DNA of 64,000 nucleotides from JAHRAW01 sp965243285 (GTDB lineage: Bacteria; Pseudomonadota; Gammaproteobacteria; Arenicellales; Poriferihabitantaceae). The DNA is taken from positions 806,001 through 870,000 of the forward strand of contig OZ251537.1 in assembly GCA_965243285.1 (NCBI GenBank), written 5' to 3'. Each line of letters opens with the position of its first letter. The first letter of the stretch is position 1. Positions 9,159 to 17,601 of this stretch are shown here, piece after piece. The notes under the pieces are model-generated. The model did not search any database and was not told the origin of the DNA. It saw nothing but the letters and a program-made list of their open reading frames with translations. The position numbers and the translations under genes were made by a program.

Positions 9159-9590
9159 TCAGCTGGCGATGTACTGCTGCAGTTGGTCGATGGTGAATTG
9201 CTGTTGTTTGATGACCGCTTTAACCAGATCGCCGATGGAGATAATGCCCAGCACGCGGCGGCGTTCCACCACCGGCAGATGGCGAAAATGCTGCTGCGTC
9301 ATCATCGCCATGCACTCGGCGATGCTGCTGTCGCGGCGCACCGTGGTCACCTTTTTGGTCATGATGTCGGCCACCGGGGTGTCGTCGGAGGAGCGATTTT
9401 CCAGCACCACTTTGCGCGCGTAATCGCGCTCGCTGAAAATGCCGACCAGGCGCTCATCATCGATAACCGGCACCGCGCCGATGCTTTTTTCCGCCATCAG
9501 GCGAATCGCGTCTAACACTGATTGCTGCGAGCGCACGCTCCAAATGCTGCTGCTGCGGCTTTCCAGAATCTCCCCGATAGTGTGATTCAT
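9159..9590 (-). CDS. Stand-alone CBS-domain pair protein
   Basis: This cytoplasmic 143-aa protein consists of two CBS motifs forming one Bateman module. The first is at about 12-62 (SVLDAIRLMAEKSIGAVPVIDDERLVGIFSERD) and the second at about 75-130 (MTKKVTTVRRDSSIAECMAMM ... HLPVVERRRVLGIISIGDLV). Such modules bind adenine nucleotides and act as energy sensors. No enzyme or channel domain is attached. Neighbours are the tau operon and a PLP enzyme on the same strand, but no partnership is evident. Confidence 0.88.
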   Translation of the reverse strand: MNHTIGEILESRSSSIWSVRSQQSVLDAIRLMAEKSIGAVPVIDDERLVGIFSERDYARKVVLENRSSDDTPVADIMTKKVTTVRRDSSIAECMAMMTQQHFRHLPVVERRRVLGIISIGDLVKAVIKQQQFTIDQLQQYIAS

Positions 9591-9674
9591 GGCGACACCT
9601 CGCGAAAGTGGTTGTGCCGGCAGTATAGCAATATCGCCCGCAGTATCGAATCACCGTGCGCCGGCGGCGGCCGG

Positions 9675-11180
9675 CTAATCGGCCTCGAACCAGCGCTGCA
9701 GCGCAGCGGCGGCGGAAAAAGTGCGCGCCGCATCGAAAGCAAAGGTATTGTGCGCATAATCATAGCCATCGGCGACTTCAACGCGTTGATATTGCGCGCG
9801 ATATTCATCTTTATGCGCGGCAATATGCGCCACGGCGGCGACCAAGGCGTCCACATCCGCCTGAGTGTTATACAGCCCGAAACTGGCACGCACCATGCCG
9901 CGATGCAGGTCGGCTTGGGCTTCCAGCTCTTGGTCGCTGAGCTCATCCAGGCGTTCGCCCAAATCGGCGGCAATCATCTCGCGCACATAAGGGTGCGCGC
10001 AAAAGCAGGCGTTGCGCACCGCGATATTGAAATAATCATTGACAATGGCCGCCGTCAGGGCGTGATGCATATCGCGAATGTTGAACGAAAAAGCCCCGGC
10101 GCGCCGGCTGCGGCGGCGGTCGGTGTCGCCATATACCACCACATCGTCGATTTTCGCTAAGCGCGCGATGGCGCCCTCGAGCAAGGCGGATTCGGTCGCT
10201 TGGATATACGCCATGCCGACTTTATTCAACGCCGCCATGGCGGTCGCCAAGGCGATGGCGCCGACGATATTCGGCGTGCCGGCCTCTTCGCGGTCGGGGA
10301 ATTGCGCGGTGGGGGTGTAGCGGTCGAGATACACCTCCGTGACCATGCCGCCGCCGACCTCATCGGGGGCCACCTCGGCAAATAAATCGCGGCGCGTGAT
10401 AACCGCGCCCGGCGAGCCGGGGGCGTAAATTTTATGCCCCGATAGGCAGACGATATCGAGGCCGCGCGCCGGGTTGGCGTGGCCGCTCATGTTAATGGGC
10501 ACATGGGCGCCCAATTGCGCCGCATCCACCACCACCACGGCGCCGTGGCGGTGCGCTAATTCAGCGATGTCGTGAATCGGGTTTACGATGCCGGTCACAT
10601 TCGAGGCGCCGGTGATGGCGACATAATTCACCCGCCCGGCGTGCTCGATGAGCGCCCGCTCGATGCTGGCTGCATCGGCGCCGCCGAAGCCATCGGCGGT
10701 GGCCGCCATCGGCGTATGCACAACCTTAGCGAAATGCTGGCGATGCGGCAGGTCGTTGGAGTGATGTTCCATGCGCGTGGTGATGACCACATCGCGCCGC
10801 GGCCATTTGCGCGCCAAGGTGCGCGCCACGCGATTGAGGCCGCCGGTGGCGCCGCTGCCGACAAAAAACCCGGTATAGGCGGCCGCATCAGCGCCGACAA
10901 AATCCACCAGCGTGGCGTGCGCCCAAGCCAATTCCCGCGACGAGATTTTGGCGCTGAAATGCGCGTTGCTGTGGGTATTGGCGTAATACGGCAGATACTG
11001 CGCAATAACCGCCCCGACCACGCCTAACGCCAGCGTACTGGCGGTGCTATCGAGATAAATGCGCCGCGTTTCCCCCCCCCCCACCAGCCGATAGCGGGTG
11101 TCGATGCCGATGGCACTAGCCGCCAATTTCGCCAGCATGCGCTGTGCGGTTTGGTCGCTGCGGCGGGTGGATGGATTCAT
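9675..11180 (-). CDS. Class V aminotransferase, cysteine-desulfurase-like
   Basis: This PLP enzyme of 501 aa resembles the SufS/CsdA group. The PLP lysine is K250 in LSGHKIYAPGSPG, with the upstream cofactor Asp in VVVVDAAQLGAHVPIN. RNACFCAHP (389-397) aligns with the catalytic RxGxxCAxP loop of SufS, placing C394 at the active-site cysteine. It is about 95 residues longer than typical SufS, with extra N- and C-terminal segments, and no suf genes are adjacent. A run of 11 G on the coding strand spans codons 33-37 and could slip. It could release sulfur from cysteine or a cysteine analogue; the substrate is uncertain. Confidence 0.75.
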   Translation of the reverse strand: MNPSTRRSDQTAQRMLAKLAASAIGIDTRYRLVGGGETRRIYLDSTASTLALGVVGAVIAQYLPYYANTHSNAHFSAKISSRELAWAHATLVDFVGADAAAYTGFFVGSGATGGLNRVARTLARKWPRRDVVITTRMEHHSNDLPHRQHFAKVVHTPMAATADGFGGADAASIERALIEHAGRVNYVAITGASNVTGIVNPIHDIAELAHRHGAVVVVDAAQLGAHVPINMSGHANPARGLDIVCLSGHKIYAPGSPGAVITRRDLFAEVAPDEVGGGMVTEVYLDRYTPTAQFPDREEAGTPNIVGAIALATAMAALNKVGMAYIQATESALLEGAIARLAKIDDVVVYGDTDRRRSRRAGAFSFNIRDMHHALTAAIVNDYFNIAVRNACFCAHPYVREMIAADLGERLDELSDQELEAQADLHRGMVRASFGLYNTQADVDALVAAVAHIAAHKDEYRAQYQRVEVADGYDYAHNTFAFDAARTFSAAAALQRWFEAD

Positions 11181-11204
11181 GTCGGGAGATTTGGGCTGAT
11201 TTGG

Positions 11205-11383
11205 TGGGGGGGCTGTCGAGGTTGGTCTTTTTGCTTTTGCTTTTAAATCTTCAACGCATTAGCCCAAATGAGGAAAAAGGTAAAAACCAACAGCGAAGTC
11301 AAAAGCAAATCAACAGCGAAAAGCAAATCAACAGCGAAAAGCAAAAGCCAAAGCCACCGTGCAGATTTAGGACTATAAATCCC
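11205..11383. mobile_element. Family B element, left-truncated copy
   Basis: The right end, GCAGATTTAGGACTATAAAT followed by CCC, matches the family B terminus. The interior has the gggggctgtcg...ttggtcttttt segment shared with copies near 32786 and 55300, then A-rich caacagcgaaaagcaaa repeats. No left terminus is visible. The remnant begins about 25 bp before the start codon of the PLP enzyme, so it may supply or separate that gene's promoter. Confidence 0.75.
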
Positions 11384-11386
11384 ATC

Positions 11387-11420
11387 CATATATATGGACA
11401 TATATATGGACATATATATG
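11387..11420. repeat. 12-bp tandem repeat (CATATATATGGA, 2.8 copies)
   Basis: Directly after the family B end, CATATATATGGA repeats almost perfectly three times. It gives an A+T-rich tract upstream of sthA that could hold promoter elements or vary in copy number. It creates an open frame fused to sthA that I do not consider coding. Confidence 0.8.
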
Positions 11421-11508
11421 TGCATGCTTCCACGCCATATTTTGCCCATGATTTTTGAGCGAATTTCGACGAATTTCCACCAAATTCCCGCCAAATTTCT
11501 ACCCAATT

Positions 11509-11572
11509 CACCACCAAGCCCCCCACCACCAAGCCCCCCATCACCAAGCCCCCCATCACCAACCCCCCCCCC
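11509..11572. repeat. 15-bp C-rich tandem repeat ending in C10
   Basis: About four imperfect copies of a CACCACCAAGCCCCC-like unit end in ten consecutive C. They lie in the sthA leader. Translated in the sthA frame they give a Pro/Ser-rich stretch without family resemblance, which supports non-coding status. The C tract is a likely site of slipped-strand length change. Confidence 0.75.
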
Positions 11573-11657
11573 ACCGCCATTTTACGCCACGCCAGCCGGC
11601 CCGCCGCCAGCCCAAAAATCCCCTACAATGATTTTTTTGATTCCCGAAAAAACCTTT

Positions 11658-13163
11658 ATGCAAAATTACGACATGGTGGTCATCGGCAGCGGCCCAGCCG
11701 GCAAAACCGCCGCCATTCAAGCAGCGAAATTGGGGCGCCGGGTGGCCATCATCGATGGCATGGCGCAAGTCGGCGGGGTGTGCGTGCACACCGGCACCAT
11801 CCCCAGCAAAACCATGCGCGAAACGGTGCTAAACCTCACCGGCTGGCGCGAGCGCGGTTTTTACGGGCGCTCGTACCGCGTCAAACAAGACATCACGGCG
11901 CAAGATTTGATGCAGCGCCTGCGCATGACGCTGAAACGCGAAGTGGATATTTTAGAAGACCAACTGCTGCGCAATAATGTCGACATCATCTACGGCCACG
12001 GCTGTTTTGTAGACCCCCGCACACTGGAAGTACGCGCCGCCGGCGGCGATGTCATCACCCTCACCGCCGCGTGCTACATCATCGCCGTCGGCACCCGCAC
12101 CTATCGCCCGGACTATGTGCCGTTCAATGGCACCAGCGTCATCGACAGCGATGAAGTGACGCGCATGACGACGCTACCGCGCTCGCTCACGGTCATCGGC
12201 GCCGGCGTGGTTGGGGTGGAATACGCCACCATTTTCAAAGTGTTGGATGTGAATGTAACGCTGATTGAGCCGCGCCAAACCATGCTCGATTTTATCGATA
12301 AGGAAATTCTCATGGATTTTCGCCACGCCATCGTGGACGCCGGCGTGCGCCTGCAATTCGGCCAGCCGGTGACCAGCATCGAAACCCGCGCCGACGGCGC
12401 CTGCGTGGTGCGCCTCGAGAGCGGCCGCGCCTTCTCCTCGCAAATGGTGCTGTTCGCCGCCGGCCGCGTCGGCGCCACCGACGGCCTCGGGCTGGATAAA
12501 ATCGGCCTCGAAGTGGACCATCGCAGCCGCCTAAAAGTGGGCGAGGCCTTCCAAACTTGCGTGCCGCAGGTGTACGCCGCCGGCGATGTCATCGGCTTCC
12601 CCAGCCTGGCCTCCACCTCCATCGAGCAAGGGCGCATCGCGGCCCTGCACGCCTTGGGCGAGGCGGTGCACAAGGCGCCGAAATTCTTCCCGTACGGCAT
12701 TTACGCGGTGCCGGAAATGTCCACCGTCGGCATGACCGAAGAGGAGACCATCGCCCGCAAAATCCCCCATGAAGTGGGCATCACGCCGCTGCGCGAAACC
12801 TCCCGAGGCAAGGTGATGGGGCTGGAATCCGGCCTGTTGAAGGCGATTTTCTCCACCAAAACTCGCCGCCTGTTAGGCGTGCATATCGTCGGCGAGGGCG
12901 CCACGGAGTTAATTCACATCGGCCAAGCGGTGCTAACCCTGAAAGGCACCATCGATTATTTCCTCGAAAACGCCTTCAATTACCCTACCTTGGCGGAAGC
13001 GTACAAAATCGCCGCGCTGTACGCCCACAACCGCATGGCGGCGTTGGGTGATGGAGGTGGTGGCGATGGCAGTGGCGGCGGCGACAATGGCGGCGGCGAC
13101 AATGGCGGCGGTCAAAAGCCGCGTAAGGCGAAGGCGAAATTCGATGGCATGCGGCGCGGCTGA
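11658..13163 (+). CDS. sthA: Soluble pyridine nucleotide transhydrogenase
   Basis: This FAD-dependent cytoplasmic enzyme (501 aa) transfers hydride between NADPH and NAD. It starts MQNYDMVVIGSGPAGKTAAIQAAKLG (FAD Rossmann motif). It carries the family-specific GGVCVHTGTIPSKTMRE in place of the redox CxxxxC of lipoamide dehydrogenases, an NAD site near VIGAGVVGVEYATIF, and a VYAAGDVIGFPSLAS FAD motif. ATG 11658 is chosen because homology starts there; the open frame runs upstream through Pro-rich repeats. The C-terminus adds an unusual tail of about 40 residues rich in Gly, Asp and Asn, then Lys. Confidence 0.92.
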   Translation: MQNYDMVVIGSGPAGKTAAIQAAKLGRRVAIIDGMAQVGGVCVHTGTIPSKTMRETVLNLTGWRERGFYGRSYRVKQDITAQDLMQRLRMTLKREVDILEDQLLRNNVDIIYGHGCFVDPRTLEVRAAGGDVITLTAACYIIAVGTRTYRPDYVPFNGTSVIDSDEVTRMTTLPRSLTVIGAGVVGVEYATIFKVLDVNVTLIEPRQTMLDFIDKEILMDFRHAIVDAGVRLQFGQPVTSIETRADGACVVRLESGRAFSSQMVLFAAGRVGATDGLGLDKIGLEVDHRSRLKVGEAFQTCVPQVYAAGDVIGFPSLASTSIEQGRIAALHALGEAVHKAPKFFPYGIYAVPEMSTVGMTEEETIARKIPHEVGITPLRETSRGKVMGLESGLLKAIFSTKTRRLLGVHIVGEGATELIHIGQAVLTLKGTIDYFLENAFNYPTLAEAYKIAALYAHNRMAALGDGGGGDGSGGGDNGGGDNGGGQKPRKAKAKFDGMRRG

Positions 13164-13164
13164 T

Positions 13165-13470
13165 GGAAATCATGGGCTAGATTCGCCAAAATTTGGCATG
13201 AATCCGGCATAAATCCGGCCCGATTCGGCGTGAATCGGCGTGAATCGGCCTGATTTTGGCTGAATTTGCGATAAATCGGCCTGAATCGGCCGATTCGAGC
13301 GTAATTCGATTGGCGATGGCGGAAATTGACTCGGGCTGCGAAATTCAAATAAATCCGCCGGATTCAGTAAAATTCGACATAAATCGACATAAATCGACAT
13401 GATTCGGCCAAATCCGGCCCAATTCGGCATGAATTCCGCGCAATCCGCCCATCCCCCCTAATAAATCCCT
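13165..13470. repeat. Helically phased degenerate repeat (about 10-11 bp)
   Basis: Short blocks such as TGAATCGGCC, TAAATCCGGC and TAAATCGACA recur about every 10-11 bp for roughly 300 bp between sthA and the methyltransferase gene. This places AAAT/ATTC tracts once per helical turn, a pattern expected to bend DNA. It matches no family A, B or C end. No coding potential is credible. Confidence 0.7.
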
Positions 13471-13483
13471 CCCGTGACCTCCT

Positions 13484-14332
13484 TTGCTAAAAAAAATCCC
13501 CATCGGCGATGGCGTCATCCACGCAGGCGATGCGCTGCAAATTCTGCCCACTCTGCCCGCCGAATCGGCCCAAACCATCATCGCCGACCCGCCGTATTTT
13601 CAGGTATTGGATGCGGAGTGGGACAACACCTGGCTCAGCCAAGACGATTATTTGGATTTCACCCGCCGCTGGGTGGGCGAGTGCCAGCGCGTTTTGCGCC
13701 CCGATGGGCTGCTGTATGTGTTCGGCCAACTGGGCAAGCGCGAGCACATTTGGCTGCACGCCTGCTCACAATTAGCGCGCCAGATGCAATTCCACGACAT
13801 GCTCATCTGGGACCGCGCCGTCGGCTACAACGAGCGCGGCGATTCCTTCACCCCGCAGTATGAAATGATCCTCGTCCTGCGCGCCTCGCCCACCGCCAAA
13901 CCCTATTTCAACAAAGACGCGGTGCGCGCGCCCTATTCCCCCGAAAAAATCCAAACCTACCTGCGCGACAGCCGCTATCGCGACAAAACCGCGCGCGAAA
14001 CCCACCTAAACAAAGGCAAATACGCCACCAACATCCTGCGCGTGCCGTCGCTAAAAGGCCAATCAAAAGAAAAAATCGGCCACCCGGCGCAAAAACCCCT
14101 CGCCCTCGTAAACCACCTACTACTCGCCAGCAGCCGCCCGGGGGATTTGATTGTCGACCCCTTCCTAGGCAGCGGCACCACCGCCGAATCGGCCCAACGC
14201 CACGCTCGAAAATGGCTCGGCATCGAACAAAACCCTGATTATGTCGCCATGGCGCAACGTCGCGTGGCGCGATGTCTCGCCGCGCCGAAAATGCCCGCCG
14301 AATCCCCCGCCCGAGCGCCCTGCGGCGCATAA
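13484..14332 (+). CDS. Orphan beta-class DNA methyltransferase (N4-cytosine or N6-adenine)
   Basis: This 282-aa AdoMet-dependent DNA methyltransferase has the catalytic motif IV DPPY at 35-38, followed much later by the AdoMet-binding motif I DPFLGSGTT at 225-233. That order defines the beta class. The spacing contains a target-recognition region with WDRAVGYNERGDSFTPQYEMIL and NKGKYATNILRVP. No restriction gene is beside it, so it may be an epigenetic regulator or a leftover. The start used is TTG and lacks a clear ribosome-binding site. A GTG at 13474 would come into frame if the A8 tract at 13489-13496 lost one base. Confidence 0.85.
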   Translation: MLKKIPIGDGVIHAGDALQILPTLPAESAQTIIADPPYFQVLDAEWDNTWLSQDDYLDFTRRWVGECQRVLRPDGLLYVFGQLGKREHIWLHACSQLARQMQFHDMLIWDRAVGYNERGDSFTPQYEMILVLRASPTAKPYFNKDAVRAPYSPEKIQTYLRDSRYRDKTARETHLNKGKYATNILRVPSLKGQSKEKIGHPAQKPLALVNHLLLASSRPGDLIVDPFLGSGTTAESAQRHARKWLGIEQNPDYVAMAQRRVARCLAAPKMPAESPARAPCGA

Positions 14333-14353
14333 CCCCTCCGCCCGGCGCCGCAT

Positions 14354-14559
14354 TTACGGCAATAACACCGTGGCCCCCGTAGTGCGACGGTTTTCCAGCG
14401 CCCGATGGGCGGCGGCGACCTCCGCCAACCAGGCGGTTTGGTTGATGCTGATTTTAATGGCGCCGCAGCGCGCCGCAGCGAAAACTTGGGCCGCGCGGGC
14501 GGTGAGTTCGGCGCGGCAGGCGGTGTAATCGAATAGCGTCGGGCGGGGCGCGAAAATAA
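14354..14559 (-). pseudogene. 3' fragment of a quinone oxidoreductase (qor) gene
   Basis: The minus strand encodes LIFAPRPTLFDYTA..., continuing ARAAQVFAAARCGAIKISIN and ending HRALENRRTTGATVLLP, then TAA at 14356-14354. This is the C-terminal end of NADPH:quinone reductase (zinc-less alcohol dehydrogenase family). The upstream coding part is missing. The frame meets the family B terminus at 14560, and no qor sequence is found beyond the other end of that element. Confidence 0.8.
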
Positions 14560-15339
14560 GGGGTTTATATACCTAAATCTGCAGTTCGATTGGCGTTTTT
14601 TGAGGTCAGCGGCTGATTTATGGAGGCTGCGTTTGATTTTCGCTTTGCTTTTGGCTTTTGGCTTTTGGTTTTTGATTTGGTTTTTGATTTGGTTTTGGCT
14701 TTTAATCTTCACTCCCCCCGCTTTATGAGGGTGTGCGAAAAGCCCTCGCTGACTAAGGAAAATGAAGGAAAAGTATCAGTTTCAAAATTTAAACAATAAG
14801 CAATAGCAACACTTTCGCCTGCTTTTTTAACAACGCCAACCGAAATTTTAATCAAGAATGGGCTTTTCGCACACCCTCTTATCATGAGGGGGAGTCAAAA
14901 CTGGCATCTTTTTCGCCAGTTTTGGTGGGGGGTGCGTTTGACTTTGGCTTTGCTTTTGATTTCCGCTGTTGCTATTGCTGTGGCTGTGGCTATTGCTGTG
15001 GCTATTGCTGTGGCTATTGCTGTGGCTGTTGCTATTGCTGTGGCTGTTGCTTTGACTTTGATTTTTCTGTTGATGTTGTATCTTTTAATTCTCTTTATGT
15101 GGCTGATGGGGTGAAAATTTAAAGGCAAAAACGACAATCGAAAATCAAAAGTCGAGTAAAACCTAACATTAAAGATATCCCCCCCACCAAAACTGGCAAT
15201 GAAGCCGCCAGTTTTGGCTCCCCCTCCCGAAAAAGCAAGGGGGGAGCAAAGACTAAAAGCGAAAAGCCAAAATCAAAAGCCAAAAGCCAAAACAAAAGCC
15301 AAATCAAACCCACCGTGCAGATTTAGGTATACAAATCCC
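14560..15339. mobile_element. Family B element, long copy with both ends
   Basis: The left end is GGGGTTTATATACCTAAATC. The right end, TTTAGGTATACAAATCCC, is its near-inverse. Flanks GAAAATAA (14552-14559) and AAAAATAA (15340-15347) agree at 7 of 8 bases, consistent with an old 8-bp target duplication. The interior has long G/T-rich then A/C-rich arms, GTCAAAACTGGC/GCCAGTTTTGG hairpins and a short tandem repeat. At 780 bp it is the longest copy and may be composite. It has no credible ORF. Confidence 0.75.
14965..15052. repeat. Hexanucleotide-type tandem repeat (GCTATTGCTGTG)
   Basis: GCTATT and GCTGTG/GCTGTT units alternate for about 88 bp inside the long family B copy. They produce artificial Val-Ala-Ile repeats in all frames, which explains the spurious open frames here. 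Confidence 0.85.
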
Positions 15340-15574
15340 AAAAATAAATCCCTCCCTCGGAGCGGGGAGTCGTTTTTTGGAATAAAAGGGTGATGGGGTG
15401 GCGGGCGAAGTTTGGGGCAATAATTTGCGGTGAAATTTTGGCTGAATCCGTATATGGCTGGCAATATGCACTACAATGTGTGCGATGTTGCGGCGCTGGG
15501 GCTGTTATACTGCTGTCGCAAATCGGCGCTCGAGCAGCGCCGCTGGCTTAAACACAACCTATGAGGCGATAAAA
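15340..15574. other. Intergenic leader of the BI-1 gene
   Basis: This stretch holds the flank of the family B element and the leader of the next gene. GAGG at 15563-15566 is its ribosome-binding site. I find no qor sequence, RNA gene or repeat terminus within it. Confidence 0.5.
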
Positions 15575-16246
15575 ATGTCCGCATTAGACAACACTCTAGC
15601 CCGCGCCCGCTCCGGCGGCGTGGAAATCAATCAGGTGTTGAAAAACACCTACATGTTGCTAGCCATGACGCTGCTGTTCAGCGCGGCGATGGCCGGGCTG
15701 GCCATGGCGATGAATGTGCGGCCTATGGGGATGATCGTCACCCTGGTCGGCTGGTTCGGGTTGTTGTTTTTGACCACCAAATTTCGCGATTCTAGCCTCG
15801 GGCTGGTGTTCGTGTTCGCGTTCACCGGCTTTATGGGGTTCACTATCGGCCCCATCGTGCAACTCTATTTGAGCGCCGCCAATGGCGGGCAGACGGTGCT
15901 GACCGCCCTCGGCGCCACCGGCGTTATTTTCGTCGCTTTATCGGCCTATGTACTGGTCACCAAAAAAGATTTCACCTTTATCGGCGGCATGCTGATGGTG
16001 GGCATTTTGATGGCTTTCCTCGCCGGCCTGGCGGCGGCGATATTCTCCATTCCGGCGTTGTCGTTGGCGGTGTCGGCCATGTTCGTATTACTGATGTCGG
16101 GCTTGATTTTGTTCCAAACCAGCCAAATCGTGCGCGGCGGCGAAACCAATTACATCATGGCCACCGTCACTTTGTACATCACCATCTACAACTTGTTTAT
16201 GAGTTTGCTGCATATTTTCGGCCTTTTCGGCGGCGGCGACGACTAA
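15575..16246 (+). CDS. Bax inhibitor-1 / YccA family membrane protein
   Basis: This multi-spanning inner-membrane protein of 223 aa has seven hydrophobic segments from about residue 22 to the end. It has the family sequence QTSQIVRGGETNYIMATVTLYITIYNLFMSLLHIFG at the C-terminus. Bacterial relatives (YccA, YbhL) are linked to FtsH control or to calcium and pH leak. ATG 15575 is chosen because it follows a good GAGG site by 8 nt and matches the family N-terminus; the frame is open 33 codons further up without a site. It is monocistronic by spacing. Confidence 0.9.
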   Translation: MSALDNTLARARSGGVEINQVLKNTYMLLAMTLLFSAAMAGLAMAMNVRPMGMIVTLVGWFGLLFLTTKFRDSSLGLVFVFAFTGFMGFTIGPIVQLYLSAANGGQTVLTALGATGVIFVALSAYVLVTKKDFTFIGGMLMVGILMAFLAGLAAAIFSIPALSLAVSAMFVLLMSGLILFQTSQIVRGGETNYIMATVTLYITIYNLFMSLLHIFGLFGGGDD

Positions 16247-16343
16247 CCGAGCGCCCCCCATTTTGCCCGTTTAGATTCCCAAGCGGGTTGCTGTTCACTC
16301 GGGCGTCACGGATGACGCCCCGCCAGCCCGGCGCCACCGCCGC

Positions 16344-17450
16344 ATGAAAGCCATGATTTTGGCGGCCGGGCGCGGCTCGCGCTTAGCGCCGCTGACCCAC
16401 GAGTTGCCCAAGCCGATGATTCCCCTGCTCGGCAAGCCGGTGATGGAGTATTTGGTCGAGCAGTTAGCGGCGCATAGTTTTAGCGACATCATGGTGAATG
16501 TCAGCCATCTGCCGCAATTCATCGAGAATTATTTTGGCGATGGGCGGCGCTGGGGAGTCAATATCGGCTATTCCTTCGAAGGGCGCATGGAAAAAGGGCA
16601 GGTGGTCAGCGAACCACTCGGTTCCGCCGGCGGCATCAAACGCATCCACGAATTCGGCGGGTTTTTCGACGACACCTTCCTGGTGGTATGCGGCGACGCC
16701 ATTTTCGACCTCGATTTAACCTCGGCGCTGCGGCGTCACTGGCAATCCGGCGCCGTCGCCAGCGTGGTGGTCAAACGCGTGGCGGACTCACGGCTATCGA
16801 ATTACGGCGTGGTGGCGCATGACGAGCGCGGCCGCGTCACCTCATTCCAGGAAAAACCCGCCGTCAAAGACGCCAAATCCACCTTGGTCAACACCGGCAT
16901 CTGCATCTTCGAGCCCGACATTCTGGCGCACATTCCCAGCGGCCAGGCGTACGATTTAGGCACCCAGCTGCTGCCGACATTAATCGACAAAAAAATCCCC
17001 TTCCAGGCCATCGAAATGCCCTTTCACTGGGTGGATATCGGTCGTTTGAGCGATTATTGGAGTGCCAGCCAGCGCTTGATGCGCGGCAGCCTGCGCGGCC
17101 TCGATATGCCCGGCGCCGAAGTCTTGCCGCAGGTATGGACTGGGCTGAATGTGCATGTGGATTGGGACGATGTGCTCATCGAGGGGCCGGTGTACATCGG
17201 CGCCAACTCGCGTATCGAAGGCGGCTGCGAAATTCACGGGCCCACTTGGATTTCCCACGGCTGCCATTTGCGCGGCGGCGCCAAAGTGCATCGCAGCATC
17301 TTGTTTGAGCACACTTTGGTACGCCCGCACGGCGCTATTTTCGAAGCCGTGGTGTTCGGCCGCGCTTGTGTGGACCGCGAAGGCGCGCCCATGGACGGCA
17401 GCAGCGAACTCGGCTGGGTCGGCGACGCCCGCGACCGCAGCGCCGGCTGA
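16344..17450 (+). CDS. Sugar-phosphate nucleotidyltransferase (mannose-1-phosphate guanylyltransferase-like)
   Basis: This 368-aa cytoplasmic enzyme activates a sugar 1-phosphate to an NDP-sugar. The N-terminal domain has the signature LAAGRGSRLAPLTHELPKPM with the nucleotide-binding loop and catalytic Lys, the LGSAGGIK segment, and VVCGDAIFDLDL with the metal-binding Asp. The C-terminal 100 residues (VYIGANSRIEGGCEIHGPTW and following) look like a left-handed beta-helix with hexapeptide repeats. The best match in general form is GDP-mannose pyrophosphorylase of the bacterial or archaeal type. No glycan cluster surrounds it, so the sugar is not proven. Confidence 0.82.
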   Translation: MKAMILAAGRGSRLAPLTHELPKPMIPLLGKPVMEYLVEQLAAHSFSDIMVNVSHLPQFIENYFGDGRRWGVNIGYSFEGRMEKGQVVSEPLGSAGGIKRIHEFGGFFDDTFLVVCGDAIFDLDLTSALRRHWQSGAVASVVVKRVADSRLSNYGVVAHDERGRVTSFQEKPAVKDAKSTLVNTGICIFEPDILAHIPSGQAYDLGTQLLPTLIDKKIPFQAIEMPFHWVDIGRLSDYWSASQRLMRGSLRGLDMPGAEVLPQVWTGLNVHVDWDDVLIEGPVYIGANSRIEGGCEIHGPTWISHGCHLRGGAKVHRSILFEHTLVRPHGAIFEAVVFGRACVDREGAPMDGSSELGWVGDARDRSAG

Positions 17451-17601
17451 ACGCCCGGCCGGCGCCGGCCGGCTGACCACCTAGGCGGCCGGCGCTAAGC
17501 CTGGTCAGCCGCTGTCGCCGCCATCCCCGCCGTTGCCCCGGTTGCCGCCTGCCGTTATTCCCGTTGCCGCCCCCGCCGCCGTTGTCCCGGTCGCCGTTTT
17601 C

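Noticed and set aside
11394..11657. N-terminal extension of sthA (88 residues, Pro-rich)
   Set aside because: It is the translation of tandem repeats and a C10 tract; family homology starts exactly at ATG 11658.
14884..15137. Open frames with Val-Ala-Ile repeats
   Set aside because: They are produced by a short tandem repeat inside a family B element and occur in several frames on both strands.
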